The notes: generated by a model not told the origin, from the sequence alone. Positions 34,949 to 48,268 are shown, numbered from the stretch's first letter. The stretch: 64,000 bases of DNA from Paratinospora sagittata (GCA_035771175.1 CM069593.1:18290908-18354907); one strand, 5' to 3'. Numbers and translations are program-made.

Positions 34949-35666
34949 AGACACTTGGCCTGAAAAATGTCAAAAAAATTGGCCTATAACCTATTCTAGA
35001 TAAGACTATTATTTTGATGACCTGGTGTATCCTGACCACTAACCTATTCAATGTACCACTATTATCTGATAGATATTCTAGATAAGACTATTATTTTGAT
35101 TACATTTTATCATAATAACAAAGCTAAAGAATAGCCAACGGATGGTTTTGGATATTGGAGTAGTCCATGTCGTCATGGAAAATTTGCAACCTAGCTTTTA
35201 ATTTGGCTTTCGTTGTGCCTCTGGTCCAATGAGAAACCAACAAAAATGGCTCAATCGACAACTCCCTCTTTAGAAAAAATCTGTACATCTCCTTTTAAGA
35301 AAATATTAATAATAATAATATATTAATGATAGATTAAAACAATCTCTAGATTCCTCTGATCCCATCTTATCTTTTTGTCCATGCCATTCATGTCCAACAC
35401 ATAAGCAAATGCAGTTCAAATGGCACAGTTGCCCTGTGTAAGAAACAAGCTTTAGACAAATTTGTTAAGGCAATTTTATGTGTGAACATGTGCATTTGAT
35501 ATTGAATCAAGTGGTGCAGTCGTTACTATATACATGAAAAATTCACAACTAGTATCAGTTGAGTATTGCTTCACATCGTAATCTGTAGTACTCAAAAGCA
35601 CTTTTCGGGATCCAAAGTTAAACAACTAATATTTTTTCTCTAAATGAGTTCACAGCTCAAACAGAT
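33416..35666. other. Promoter side of copy 3 and intergenic DNA
   Basis: 33416-34948 belongs to block B, including the tandem repeat shared with block A. 34949-35666 is unique to this side: CTATTCTAGATAAGACTATT occurs at about 34993 and again at about 35089, and 35075-35350 matches the 3' flanks near 225 and 11210. No gene is seen. Confidence 0.6.
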
Positions 35667-37697
35667 TCATCGACCATTAGAGAGAGTAGATCCAATGCTG
35701 CAATGTGATTGGGAAGTTGAGTACGATACTGCTAAACTCGGAAAACCATCACCCATCTTTGCAGTGGCTGCGGCTGCATCACTAATAAAATCTTCTAATG
35801 ATATATCAGAAAACATTGCATCACCATCCAAATAATTCAAGACTTGCTTCATACTAGGCCTAGCTCCATCAACAGGGTGTGAACATACCAATCCAAGCTT
35901 CAAAACTAGTTCCATTTGCTCCACTGAATAATCATCTCCAAGACGAGGATCACTTACCGCCAAAATCTTACCTTTTCTCCAACACTCATGAACCCAATCC
36001 ACCAACATCATTTTCTCAGGCAGTTCTTGATGTTCCACTGGTCTCCTTCCACAAGCAACCTCAAGCATCAAAGCCCCAAATGCAAACACATCAGTACTTG
36101 TAGTTGCCTTCCCAGTTCTTGTAAGCTCCGGCGCAAGGTACCCAAGAGTCCCTACTACATGGGTCGTTTGAGGATTCGCGCCATGATCATATAATCTTGC
36201 AAGCCCAAAATCGCCTAATCTCCCATTAAACTCTGCATCCAATAGAACATTGCTAGCTTTCACGTCTCGATGCAAGACTAATTGTTCCCATTCTTCGTGA
36301 AGATACACGAGTACAGATGCAACACCTCGAAGAATTCTGTAACGCTGATGCCAATTAAGTTTTGGTGTTTCCTTGTTGAACAAGTACTTGTCTAGGCTTC
36401 CATTCGGCATATAATCGTAAACTAAAAGCAGCTCTCCGCTCCTTCGACAATAGCCGAACAATTGCACCATGTTCCTATGCCTTAGCCTTCCCAGGCTTGC
36501 AATCTCTGCTATAAACTGCTTCATCCCGTGTTTGGAATCGTGGGAGATGCGTTTGATGGCTACTTGTATTTTAGAAGTTGGAAGAGTTCCTCTATAAACT
36601 TTTCCGAAGCCGCCCGATCCGAGAAGCTCTTTGTCTTTGAAACCTTTGGTGGCTTTGTAAAGATCTTTGTAGGTGAATCTATGAGGGCCATATTCCTGCT
36701 CCCAATCTTCGCGAATTTCTTCAAATTTCGTTCTCCTTACTAAGTAGAGAGCACCAGTAACTATAATCAGCACAACCATTGCAACGCCCAAAGATAAACC
36801 AATTGCTAGCCCAAGGTTTCTTCTCGATGATCGTCTTCTAATTCGAGGAATGGAAGGAAGACGCGAAAGATCCAGTCTTTGAGCTTGCCCATTTCTGCTG
36901 AAGCTCCATCCAAGAATATAATGAGAGCCTTCAAGTATGCCATTAGATGCAGAGAAGCCAACATACATATGTTCTAGGAAAACCTGTGAAAGATCAAGGG
37001 ACGTCGATAAAAGCGGGCGACTTGGTCTTGCAATTCCCATCGGAGCTAATGCTACATCAATTTGCTTATTCACTCCATTGTAATCTATCCAAATTTGTAT
37101 AGGATTCCCACTTGGAAGATCCACGCTAATGTTCTTCCCTTCTCTTGCAGAAAAATAAGTAGCAGGAGCAGATTGATTTGAATTCAAGCTATTGATATCG
37201 ATCCCGACATGGTTGTTATCTATATCTCCGAATTCAAGGCTTCGAGCGGTGTCTAATTCGACAGCGAAGATGTGAGAGGAAGAACTGCCATTGCTGGAAA
37301 TGTTGAAGAGGCCAAGATACTCGCCTGAAGAGGCTCCTACGATGTTAGGGGATGGTGAGATTACGAAGGCAAGGCCATGGCCACTCTTGTTAGCCACTCC
37401 ACGATCTATGGCAAACACGAAAGTGGTCGAAAATGAGGTTGAAGAAGAGGTATTGAAGTTGAGAGGAAATGGGTAGAAAGCATGGCCTAGTTGTTGGATG
37501 GAGAGGTTTGTTAGCTGCAAAAGACCATTGGGGAGAATTGTTGCAAGTCCATCGAATTGCAGATTGGCTCCTGTGAAGCCATTGTAGATGAAATTGTCTC
37601 TGTTTGTCTGGGCCGAGGAGGCTAAGATTTTCAGGGCAACAAGTAAAAGTAGTAGGGCACTCAGGGTGTGAGGAGAAGCTTTATCGCGGAAGGCCAT
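35667..37697 (-). CDS. L-type lectin receptor-like kinase, clade IV-like (copy 4)
   Basis: Intronless, 676 residues. Signal peptide about 1-30, lectin domain about 35-270 (AVELDT; NNHVGID), membrane segment about 295-320, kinase about 355-625. Motifs: GSGGFGKV 360-367, Lys382, HRD 476-478, DFG 496-498, APE 522-524. The C-terminal end (CSIGSTLSNGR) is almost the same as in copy 1, and the two form one subtype; copies 2 and 3 form the other. The start is the ATG directly before the hydrophobic leader. It is a predicted plasma-membrane kinase with unknown ligand. Confidence 0.95.
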   Translation of the reverse strand: MAFRDKASPHTLSALLLLLVALKILASSAQTNRDNFIYNGFTGANLQFDGLATILPNGLLQLTNLSIQQLGHAFYPFPLNFNTSSSTSFSTTFVFAIDRGVANKSGHGLAFVISPSPNIVGASSGEYLGLFNISSNGSSSSHIFAVELDTARSLEFGDIDNNHVGIDINSLNSNQSAPATYFSAREGKNISVDLPSGNPIQIWIDYNGVNKQIDVALAPMGIARPSRPLLSTSLDLSQVFLEHMYVGFSASNGILEGSHYILGWSFSRNGQAQRLDLSRLPSIPRIRRRSSRRNLGLAIGLSLGVAMVVLIIVTGALYLVRRTKFEEIREDWEQEYGPHRFTYKDLYKATKGFKDKELLGSGGFGKVYRGTLPTSKIQVAIKRISHDSKHGMKQFIAEIASLGRLRHRNMVQLFGYCRRSGELLLVYDYMPNGSLDKYLFNKETPKLNWHQRYRILRGVASVLVYLHEEWEQLVLHRDVKASNVLLDAEFNGRLGDFGLARLYDHGANPQTTHVVGTLGYLAPELTRTGKATTSTDVFAFGALMLEVACGRRPVEHQELPEKMMLVDWVHECWRKGKILAVSDPRLGDDYSVEQMELVLKLGLVCSHPVDGARPSMKQVLNYLDGDAMFSDISLEDFISDAAAATAKMGDGFPSLAVSYSTSQSHCSIGSTLSNGR

Positions 37698-39761
37698 GAT
37701 GAAGGGAAAAGGAAAAAAACAGGAGAAAAGGGGCTCTCTGAATTCGCAGTACTAAATGATGGCTCGTAAGGGAACTCTATAAGCGTTCCTCGATATGGGC
37801 AGAATGTCTATTTTTGTCTTTAAAGAAAAATAAAAATTCAGTCACTTTGCTTGACAGATTTGGCGGCCAATTGAAGTGTTTTTTTTTCTTCTTCATGTAT
37901 TTGAAGTTATTCACATTGTTGATAATAAACGTGACTACACAATAAATGGTCAACAGAATGATTAAAAAAAGAGAAAGAAATGGGCAAGGGGCAAGGTGCA
38001 AATAAGATAATAATTTGTTGACCAAGGGTTAACTAAAAACAATGACAAAATGGGCAAGAGGGAAATACAGCAATAAATTTATTAACCATAGACTACCAAG
38101 CGCAAAGAATTGTTAGAGTCAAAACAATTTTTTTTGGTTTTGGTAGCTACCCGAGCTAGCTTACCTAACAATTGTTAATGGTGTGATCATTTGTGACACA
38201 CGGTTTCCTCTCCTCTCCTCTCCAAAAGGTCCAAAGGAGACACCATGTGCATAGGACAACGATGATAATGTCCCAATAAGTCACAACCAACCAACCAGAA
38301 TTTGGGTAATCAATGGTGTTACATAAATATCTCTTGTATCGTCCTTTAAAAATTTCCCCTTCTTTTTTTATTTCGTATAGCTTGTCCACCACACCATCAA
38401 ATGCATGAAGTCCTTTTCCACAGCTGGTATTTTCGTCGATTTCAGAGGTTTTGAAACCCTACGAAGTCCAACATCATGTAAATAAGTAAAGAAAATTTGA
38501 TTTATTTTTATATAACTTGTCCCTTTTTTATGGTTGGGCCATAGAAATTGTCTTCAGCTTGTTTAACATTTAAAAATAAACTGATTGAGCTAGTTGAGAC
38601 TTTTTTTTTCCCTTTCAATTAGGTTTTTTTTTTCCAAAATAAATGTCTAAGGCTACGCTCGTTATCTGAAAATTGAAATGTAATAACTTAAAAAATGATT
38701 TTTTATTATTTTTTGATAATAATATATTTTCTTAATAAAATCTTAAAAAATTGATTTTGAATTCAGACTAAACACGTTTTTTATGTTTATAAAAAATTAT
38801 ATTTGAATTACGAACCAAACACAACTTAAGAGTTTATAAACATTTTTTCTCAAGCTATAGTTAGAAAAAGATTTATAGTTGAGTTGAGTTATATTGGAGA
38901 TTGTGTCAATAACGACCAATGCTGATGGACGTTTGTTTTAGACTTTGAGTAATCAAATTTGCATCAGAAGATTCAGTGATCAAATTGGACTTTGAAGATC
39001 AGCAATCTGTGTACGTGATGTTGCATTTTCTTCAATGATCAACAATGTGAATTTTTAACGTGTTCAATGATTGACCATTGAGGTTTCGATGATTGATTTT
39101 TGAATGGTTAAGTACATTGCATCTTGAGTCATCAAGAAGATATAAGTTTTGAATGGAATAACAGGTGAAAAAGCTCTACGAACTGTCAACTTATTTTGCG
39201 AAAAAGAGAGAATTTCACAGTTTCCTTTTCAAAAATATTTTCATTGATTCAACAGTTTTGAGTACAAGGATGCTGATAGCAACAGCAAGAATAAGTTAGT
39301 GAATACCGGTTGAAGCGCTTTTGGAGGCTCTTCTTTGTGTCTGAAATGTTGGAAAAACCAACATTTAATCTTCACCAGATTGACAACTGCTTAATGATTC
39401 TTACCTTTCCTTTAATTGGAGGTGAACCATTCAGCAGGGTTGTACATTACTGGTACAACACTGCTCAACCAAAACAATATCCTTCTTTATCCTACTGCCT
39501 TGCAATTCCATCATCTTCTTCTATAAGTTTAACTCCATTCTCTCTCTCCTGATATTCGAACCCTGGTAAATTTAGTCCAATAAAACTTAATTACATGAAC
39601 TTAAAAAAAAGTTGGTATTCAAATCTAGAAAAGGCTGTTTCATAATCAACCAAGGTCATTCTTCCATGGTGTACTCTTTTGGATGCTCCACAAGACCCAG
39701 GAAAAGTGGCCTGATGAGGCTGATAGGAACCTTTTCCGCTTCAGAAAAAATAATGAATGAA
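37698..39761. other. Intergenic, AT-rich
   Basis: No gene or recognisable transposon is seen. It covers the promoter side of lectin kinase copy 4 and the 3' side of the BED gene. Long T runs lie near 37880 and 38630. A CTCTC repeat lies at 38209-38223. Confidence 0.4.
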
Positions 39762-42700
39762 TTAATATTTACCCGAAATCAAGTCGTCAAACTCTTCATT
39801 TGAATATTCTGATAGCATGCCATTGACAAGAGGTTGATCAAGCGCCATCCAATCTGAATCCCCATCTCCAAAAAATTCCCTTTTCTCTGTTACCCAATCT
39901 TCAACAAGTTCAATGTTTTCAGGAGAAATAGGATCCACAGTCCCTGGTTCTCTATTTCTCCCAAACTGCCTGTAAAATAGACATACAAAATAAATCAATA
40001 ATTATATCATTTGAACCAGGATTCAAAGTTCTTTTATTTTAAATGCAAAAAGGCTCAATGTTCGCTTACATACATTTGCTGCAAACGCAAGTTGTACTGA
40101 ACAAAGATGAGGTCAAAGAGCCTTTGATGCTCGAGACTGTTTCTTGTTTTATGCACTTGTTCGAAGGGAATTCCATGTCTCTTTCCCACGATACAACTGC
40201 ATGTTTGACTAAGAATATGGATAGCCAACCGTGCTAAACTTGGGCAACCCCCTCCATATGTAGACCACCATTCAGCTAATAAGAGCATAAACAGTTGTCA
40301 GAAAAACCAGCTCAATTCATAAAACCATCACTATCACTTATCACACAAGAAAATCACCTTTCATTTCAACTATCTATCCTAGTCACTGTTCTCGATAAAT
40401 TTCCCAACTACTTTGTCGATCAACATGAAAACTAGTTTTTATACTCAATTCTGCCAATATCTATACCTTAATTTCATTTACAAGACATCAAGTGCACAAG
40501 GATACCCCCATGACAACATGGTGATGGCAAGCAGCCTTTACCCCCGTTTTTTGGAGAGTGATTCCCATGGCATGAGCACATGCCTAAACATGAAAAAAAA
40601 AAAAAAAAAAAGCCGCCGTACACCAAGCCATAGCCTCAAGCTTAATTCCATCTCTAGAAGCTAGAGCTTAATCTAAAAACAAATAAATATTTATCTTGAC
40701 CAATAATTGCACCAGAATGGGGAAACTATAAAAGAAAAAAAATCCTAGATCTCCCTGCTTCCTTGCCAAGAAACTATGCACAGACACACAGATTCATTTA
40801 AACCAGATCTAAGGAAAAACCAAACAAATCAGATGAATGCAACAATCGTCTACTACTGTTTCCTCTACACTTCCTTTGTATTTAAAGGCAACCATTTAGA
40901 CATTTATAGTGAATTCGAGCCAGGTTGTATCAGGTCATTAACTCATTTCTGTAAAGGTTGGCTTGTGGATTATAACATCTCTCAAAAAGCAACAAACAAA
41001 AAATCAGCTCCAGTGAGCACCTCCCTTCCTGTTTCTTACCCACTTCCCTTCCCCAGCATGTTTGCAGGGAGAGAAGCAGACATTGCTTCATGACGTCCAT
41101 CTTAATGTACACCATCACTATCAACCTAAAACCTTACCCTAATAATCATCCTAATACAAGTCTTGTAAAAGTTACTATAAATGAATGCCTGTGCAACAAT
41201 CCGACAACATAACACTAATAATAAGCAGAAAAAGTTCTCTTACCAGGAAGCAGAGTATGCCTAGCTCTAATTGCCATCTTCCGGCCAAAATCCCCTGCTG
41301 CATTCTTGTAAGTTATCAGCTCTTTATTGATTTTATCTTGGATTTTGGTATCAGGAACTAACTTTTCAATGCAATCTAACATTCCCGATGGGATCTTATC
41401 ACGCGCATCGCCATCAAGACCATAAAAGAACCTTGGATTAAGGAAGAACCCTGCCTCATGAAGAGGATGCTGCAGTTGTTGATCCCACCTGCTATCTATA
41501 ATGTTCCAATAGACCATGTATTCCTTCTTCTCAACCAATTCACTTTTTATAGCTTCCTTTGCACGATACATACCTGCAAGAATGTAACTAGTAGCTGGAC
41601 GCTTATCACTCCCAACCATTCTCAAAAGTCCCAAGAGCGGGTCTGCTAGACCAACAATAGTGGCACACGAGGACCAAAAAGACTGACTCAAAATGATATC
41701 CATCATTTCAATGCCCTCTGTTTGTTTAGAAAATGGGATGTCCATCCATTCCTGTGTAGTAACCATGGTCTGCAAATTATCTTTCAAATTAACCATGCTC
41801 TTTAATGTAACAAAGTCTGTTGCAGGGCGAGAAATTGTGGGTTGCACTAAATCCCTCCCACCCGTAAACCTTCTCATCATATTCAAAACTAGACCATGGT
41901 TGTAGATAAATCTTGTAATGGATTTAGCACTATCAAGAGTTACACTTATCCACTCAACTTTTCCAATATCCTCGAGCATTAAATTTATTGAACGAGCTGC
42001 ACATGGAGTCCAATACATTGTGTGGAAGGTTGCAGTTAACCTTTTCCCTGCAATAAGATAGTGTTCTGCACTGTCAGTAATCACTTGCAACACATTGCTT
42101 ACTCCGACTTCTTCCACCACCCCTTTAAGCAATTCATAGAGAGTATCTGTGGATTGAAGAATATCGGACACATCAATGGATTTCAAGAACACAGTTCCTT
42201 CAGGGCAATGGACAAAGAAATTTAGCAAAATTCTACCCATTTCCGTCGTCCATTCATCAGCCAAGATAGAACATCCAGTCCTCCCCCAAGTTGCTTTACA
42301 TCTATCAAAAAACCCATTCACCTCTCCAATTGAATTCTTCAAAATCCAGCCACGAAGATCATGATATGAGATTGCTTCAACCCCTGGTCCTCTCAATGCA
42401 ATAGCATCGATCATTGGTTGGAAGTAGGGTGAATTTACTGCATCTAGAGACGCGCCAACATCATATAGAAACCTAGCTATCGCCATATGTACTTGTTCCT
42501 TCTCCTTCATGGCTCTCAAAGTAAGTTCGCTAATTGGAATGGCAATGCCATCAGGAGTTATGTTAGAAGAAGATAAATTCTCAATCTTCCCCCTCTTCCT
42601 TCTATCCAAACTTTTACTTCTCCCTCCTCCATCCCTCCTTGTAAAAATGCTAGCATCCGCTTCAACCACATTGGACGTTGCAAGCAATTGTAGCCCAGTA

Positions 42701-43047
42701 TTTACATCAACTTGGTTACCGAAAACATCAACCTCATCGCTACCTGGCGCAAGACTCCTAATCTCTTCAGCAATCTTTTGCTTCTTTCTCTTTTTCACAG
42801 ACACCCCTTCTAGGCTTTGTTGCATAGCATCCCGAACATCGGGCGGCACCCGTGGACAACATGAAGCATTGCCTTTTTGGCAAGCAAGGTGTTCCTTAAT
42901 TCTATGAATCCCACCACCAGAAAATACTTTAAGACAATATATACACTTGAGTTGGACACGCTCACCATTCTTAAACATTTGACAATGCTTCCATGCCGGG
43001 TCGTGTTTTAGTGAACTTATAGGTATAGGCTCTGGCTCAGATGCCAT
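39762..43047 (-). CDS. BED zinc-finger, hAT transposase-like protein (possibly domesticated)
   Basis: Three exons join in frame to 737 residues: 43047-41244, 40275-40074 and 39969-39762, with GT/AG introns (donors at 41243 and 40073). An N-terminal BED finger has Trp19, Cys35/Cys38 and His48/His53. A basic KKRKKQK follows at 85-91, then a DUF659/hAT core (about 205-360). Exon 2 begins AEWWSTYGGGCPSLARLA, the hAT C-terminal dimerisation region. The C-terminus is acidic. The frame is free of stops, and I found no terminal inverted repeats close by. That fits the family of plant nuclear proteins derived from hAT transposases, though a decayed transposon cannot be excluded. It diverges from GID4, 661 bp apart (ATG to ATG). 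Confidence 0.85.
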
Positions 43048-43708
43048 TACAACTCAAAACAAGCAATCATCAAACTTATACAACTTTATTATGTCTATTA
43101 TTTTTGTCAATAACTAAACATTGCTAGCATAAAATATTAACAATATGATTTAACTTAAATAAACAAACTTACAAGTTAATGGATGACTCCTTATAATACA
43201 AAGGGCAGAAGCAGAATCAGAATCAGAATCAGAAGCAGAAATAGTTGTGCTCTTATTCTTCTTCTTTGTAAAGCAGAGAGAGAGAGAGAGAACCGGTTTA
43301 AGGAAACCAGAGAGTGAGAAAGAACGAAGGACCCGGTTTGGGGGCTTATAAACCGTAAAGGAGGGTTCGAGGAATGACCGGATGAACCGGTTAATATTAA
43401 AGAGGCGCTTTGGTTTGTGAACTGAACCGCTTCGATCTAACTGGCTAAACCGGTCGATGAGCGGTCAAGCGACCTCCTTGGCCGGTTCCGAAGTGAGGAA
43501 ACCGAGAGTTCCAGTTGCCGTGGAAGAGCCGGAGATGGTTTGGTTTCCGGTCAAACCGGCGGTCGAGAAAACAAGACTTTTCGGGTGAACCGGAGATATA
43601 CTGGAGCTTGGGCCGCTGCTTGTCTCTTCCTTCTTCTTTATTTGATCGAGAAAGAAGAAGAACAAAACAAAAGCACAGATTTTTGGGGGTTTTGATTTGA
43701 TCTACGAA
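43048..43708. promoter_or_regulatory. Shared upstream region of the BED gene and GID4
   Basis: This 661-bp stretch must hold both promoters and 5' UTRs. It contains AGAATC repeats (43207-43240), a (GA)n run (43277-43292) and at least eight ACCGG/CCGGT words between about 43290 and 43600. A pyrimidine-rich stretch at 43620-43640 probably belongs to the GID4 5' UTR. No TATA box is obvious. Confidence 0.5.
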
Positions 43709-46700
43709 ATGCCGGTGCGAATAGCGGAGAGCTCGACGCCTTCTCAAGCGTCAGGTACTGATTAATTTCGATTTCATTATAATGTTCGAGTTTTTGCGAT
43801 CTACGATTTCTTGAGATGTTTTTGATATTGGAAGTTTAGATTTTGTTCTTAAACGAAGACATTCTGTGGATAGGATTAGAGCGAGGGTTTTTTGCTAGTT
43901 GTGAGGCTCTAGCAAAAAAAAGCTTTCTGTGACTGATTGTAGTATATATCATACCAGGAGGTGTAGAAAGGTGGGGTTTTAAATATCTAGGGTTTAATTT
44001 GACGGATGGTTTGGCATTGTTTAGGATTCGAAATTATGGCTTAGCATTTAAGTACTCAAGAGTTCTAATATATAGAAAGATTGGACACCTTTGGCGGCCT
44101 GCTGTGTGACGGCTTTCATTCCTGGTTTTTATCTCATGATGGCTATCTTGGATCAGAACACTTTGAATATATTCTTTCTTGATGAATAATATTACCTGGT
44201 TTTTTAAGTTTGTCTTGAGAAGCTTTTGATTTATTTGTCATTTTGAAATTGAACCGAGTTTAATGGTGCTTAGGGCACTCTCCTTCTTTCTCATTTGAGG
44301 CTAGTTTGGTTTTTTTCAGGATAAATACTAGTTAAAAAAGGATGGATGCGTAGTAGAATACCGTTAAACGGTTTTGAGAGGTTCTAGTTTCTATGATACT
44401 GTCAAGCTAGTAAAAGAGGAATACAAACTTCCAACAATGCTCTGCTTAGCGTCTTCGTTTTCACTTCAATGCTTTCTACTTTTTTTTTTTCCTTTTTTCT
44501 CATTTCGATATAGTTTCATTTCTTTGAAAAGCAAATATTCTCAAGTTTTATTATGCCAATTTAACGCTAGTTTGGTCTATCATACATTCCTCTAACTAAA
44601 AATGGTTTTCTTTTCACTTTCAAGGTGCAAATCCTGGACATGCTCTCCCTCCTCCATGTACACTTCTAAGCATTGGACAAGTGAGTAAGATTAACTTCTG
44701 TAATCTAGGTTATTGTTAAATTCACTTGATTTTGCAATGTTAAGTTGTTAACTTTATAATGTTGTTCAAATTGGTGATTTACAAAAATTTTAAAGGAAAA
44801 GTGAGAATATACACATTAAACATTATTTGGATAATAGAGGGATATGACATTCAGATTTTTTCAGGACAGAAAATATCTGGCAATAAATTGGATAATAGGA
44901 AATTGATGCAGTCATGGTGTCATAATTAATTATTGATATGTGTCCCTTATCTCTGTGCAGAAAGGAGTTCCTAAACTGAAATCTGTGTTTATCTCCTTAA
45001 CTTTTGTACCCTGATATTTTCGTACAGGCCTTTTCTGGATCACAAAATGTTTCAAGTTTACAAAAAGATGAAGCATGGAGGGTTAATGTTCGGATCCAAG
45101 GTTGCGACCTTGATCATGGTTATTTATGTGGCACCATGGAAGCACTTAATGTCCCTTTCGCTGACACTCCAGTAAGAAGATTATTCATCTAACAATAAGA
45201 GCAAGACTCCTTTGTGAATTAACATTCCTTTTTTATGGATACAGTAGTTAATTCTTACCACCTAGTTAGTCTTATCTGTTAGCTTTCCTCAGTGAGAAAA
45301 TTTCCATCATTGTGATTTATGGTAGAAAATAATGTCAACAACTGTTGCGTTTTCTTGCTTCATCCGGTCATTTTTCATGATGAGTTACCCATGTATCCTA
45401 GCTGCTTGCTGTGTAGCTCGCATTTAATGAAAACCATTTTCTGCAAAAGATAATTGTTTCCTTTTACTTGGTAACTTAACTAATTGTTGTCTTCTGTCTA
45501 TTCCTTTTCGAGTAGTTTACTTGCATTTTCTGTATTTGGCCATCATCCTTGTTTTCAAAGTTATATCATGTTTTTTCCAATTTTTTGGATTTTCCTAGCC
45601 TGCCTTTATCTAGTTCACTATTTGCATCTGCAAGCGTATTCTGCCAATAACTACATGGTTTTACCCATCAGAGATGATCCGCTTGGACAGAGCAGCACCT
45701 TTTGTGTTTTGCTCTACATTAACATTTTGGACATTGTGGTGGCTCCAACTAACTCAATTGAACTGTCAGTTCTATTCTTGTTTGATGCCCCAGCTAAACT
45801 GAGAAGAAATGAGAACCAAGCAATCTTCATTAAAAGAATTGGGAACTGAATTATTTTCTTTGATATACTTCAGTTTGGATTAACTTGGTTTTCATAATTG
45901 GTTTGCTTAATCCCAATACTGAATGCCAATGATAAGCAATGCACTTGAATCCCTGGGTTTACATTCTAATTATATGTACTGTTAATCTTTTTTTATGACT
46001 GAAACTTTCATGCTAAAAATTTATAAACAAAAGATTAATGCACAATAGCGCCACTACCTTTAATGCATTTACTCATAGCAGTAATACTATTCTGTCATTC
46101 AACTCTACGATTGTACATATAGTTCGCAGAGTTAAGACTACTTCAGTTAGAAAACATATTTACTCAAGAGTGAAGATTATCCAAAAGCTAAATTTGTTGG
46201 TAATTATAGGATGCCTTAGATACATGGTAACCATCTTTCTGAAACCCTTGAAATTAATGATATCTAATGTCCTTTAGAAAATAATTTAGCGAAGCATAAT
46301 TAATACACTAATTTTAGGAAAACAAACATTTATCAGTTAACCTTTTAGCCAAAGGGTTTTCAAGTTCAGATTGGTTATTTCATTGGGATAATTGCATGTA
46401 TGTGAGTAGAGTTCATGCTCCTTAAGGGGTGGCAGGACAGGGTAGTTCTACCTATACTTTCAGTTTTCATCTTATCACCTCTGGTGATCACTGTATGTTG
46501 CACATTTACTATGATTAATACATTCTTCTTGTTTCTGCTCAAAAAAAAAAAAAAAAAAAAAAGACCTTTTTTTTAAAAAAATAAATAAATAAATCCCTTA
46601 TATGGGATGATAAGCATAATGTGAGTGTAATGAAATGATTCATAACTTTTTTAATAACAGGAATGACAAGTTGGCATCCTAGCTTTGAGTAACATTGTGC

Positions 46701-48268
46701 TGGTTTGACTTTGAAGGAGGCCATTTTGAGATTTCAGTCCACCCCACTTCAAATTGGTGACGTGGAACTGCTGCACCTGAGAAGTCTCACCTCAACAGTC
46801 TCTCTGTGATTGTCGAGTTGGACTCATCATCACCATGTCTTCTGCCATTATTGCATTATCATCTTCACCCCAATAGTTACCTATCATTTTCCATTATTTG
46901 TGGTTCTTTCATTTTTTTGCACTTTGACATCCATCTTTATTTTGGGCATCCAGAACTAAATCTACTTCTGATCAAGCAATCCATTCCAAACATTAACTGA
47001 GGCCCCTGCATCTGAGTAAATGTTGTATAGTTTCTCCTTCCATGTTTTTTGTTAACTTCTATGCTCTTGAGTCTTTTCTATAATTCCTGGGACCTGTTAG
47101 AGCAGAAATGTGGCAGTTCAATGAAACTTCAGGAATCTGTTTTCTCAATTTTTGGTGTTTATCAGGTAGTGACATTCTGGGAGGGAGAAATTGTTGATAC
47201 CAAGAACTATACCTTCTTCACTGGCAAGTGGGAAGCAACGTATGACAATCTCTTCTAACTAAAATCTTCGTTCATTTGAAAATATAGGAATGAATTATTC
47301 TGTCTTGATTCTTGATAGAGATCATATACTGCTGCTATTTTCCTGCTCCATAGAATTGAGGAAAATTTTCTTGTACCACTTCTATTCAGTTCACAAGCTT
47401 TGTTGGCTGTTAACAGGATAGAGGATGACATAAGGCACTGGGCCAAGTTTCCATCTTTCTCTCCTCTTTTGGTATGCTCTATCTTCTCCGTTGATGAATG
47501 AGATCTGTTGATGTCGTTTGCCAGCAAAAATCTTTCTATTGGATAATTTTTTTTTCCTTTCCAGAATGAAGTGAAGGCTGATGGAGGTAGGTCTTTGGAC
47601 CTGAGTAACTACCCCTACATATTTATGGTATTGCACTTGTAGTTCATTTGAAAAGAGGGTTACCTAGGCCCAAATGATTATTGTGTCACTCATTTAATTT
47701 CGGTCCTTGCAGAGATGGAAGGAACAGTACTTTGTAAATGTTGGAGTAGACTGTGGTTTAACCATTGCTGGCTTTTACTATGTTTGCTTCTCTTTCAGTG
47801 ATGGCTCTATCGATGGCTTCTATTATGATCCTAATAGCAGGTACCTTCAACTTCCTGTTTAAACTCTATTTCCCATGAAGTCATTTTATTAGATGCTAGT
47901 GTTCTAAAATGTCTTTGTCAACTTAGGAGAAAATACATGGTAAATGATCAGGCTTGTGAAATCGCTTATGTTCTTGCACTGATCAAAATGAGGCAACCAA
48001 ACTAATTTGTCAATCATGGCACATTTCATATTTCTAAAATTACGTGGCTTAATCAATCACAGCCATCCAATCAAAGAACAACTATTTATGAACCGCATTT
48101 AGGTTCCATGGATTTTTTTGTACTCTTTTTATTTTTCATGAAAAGGCAAACAGAGCACGGTTTTAACAGTGTTTATTGTCAACCTGCAGCCCATTTCAGA
48201 AGCTTGAGCTGAAGTCAACGAATGAGGGGAAGTCTGGTTTTAGCTTTTCCTCGTATCAGTTACAATGA
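43709..48268 (+). CDS. GID4: GID4-like substrate receptor of the GID/CTLH ubiquitin ligase
   Basis: Eight exons give 214 residues: 43709-43754, 44625-44680, 45028-45171, 47166-47239, 47417-47471, 47565-47627, 47713-47840 and 48190-48268. All introns are GT/AG and the phases match. The protein is a Vid24/GID4 domain (FWEGEIVDTKNYTFFTGKWEA; WKEQYFVNVGVDCGLTIAGFYYVC) with a short Ser/Pro-rich N-terminus (MPVRIAESSTPSQAS). In yeast and animals GID4 binds N-terminal proline degrons and brings targets to the GID/CTLH E3 ligase; the plant protein presumably does likewise. Intron 3 (45172-47165) is about 2 kb and contains an A-run at 46541-46562. The start ATG fits the plant family N-terminus. Confidence 0.95.
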
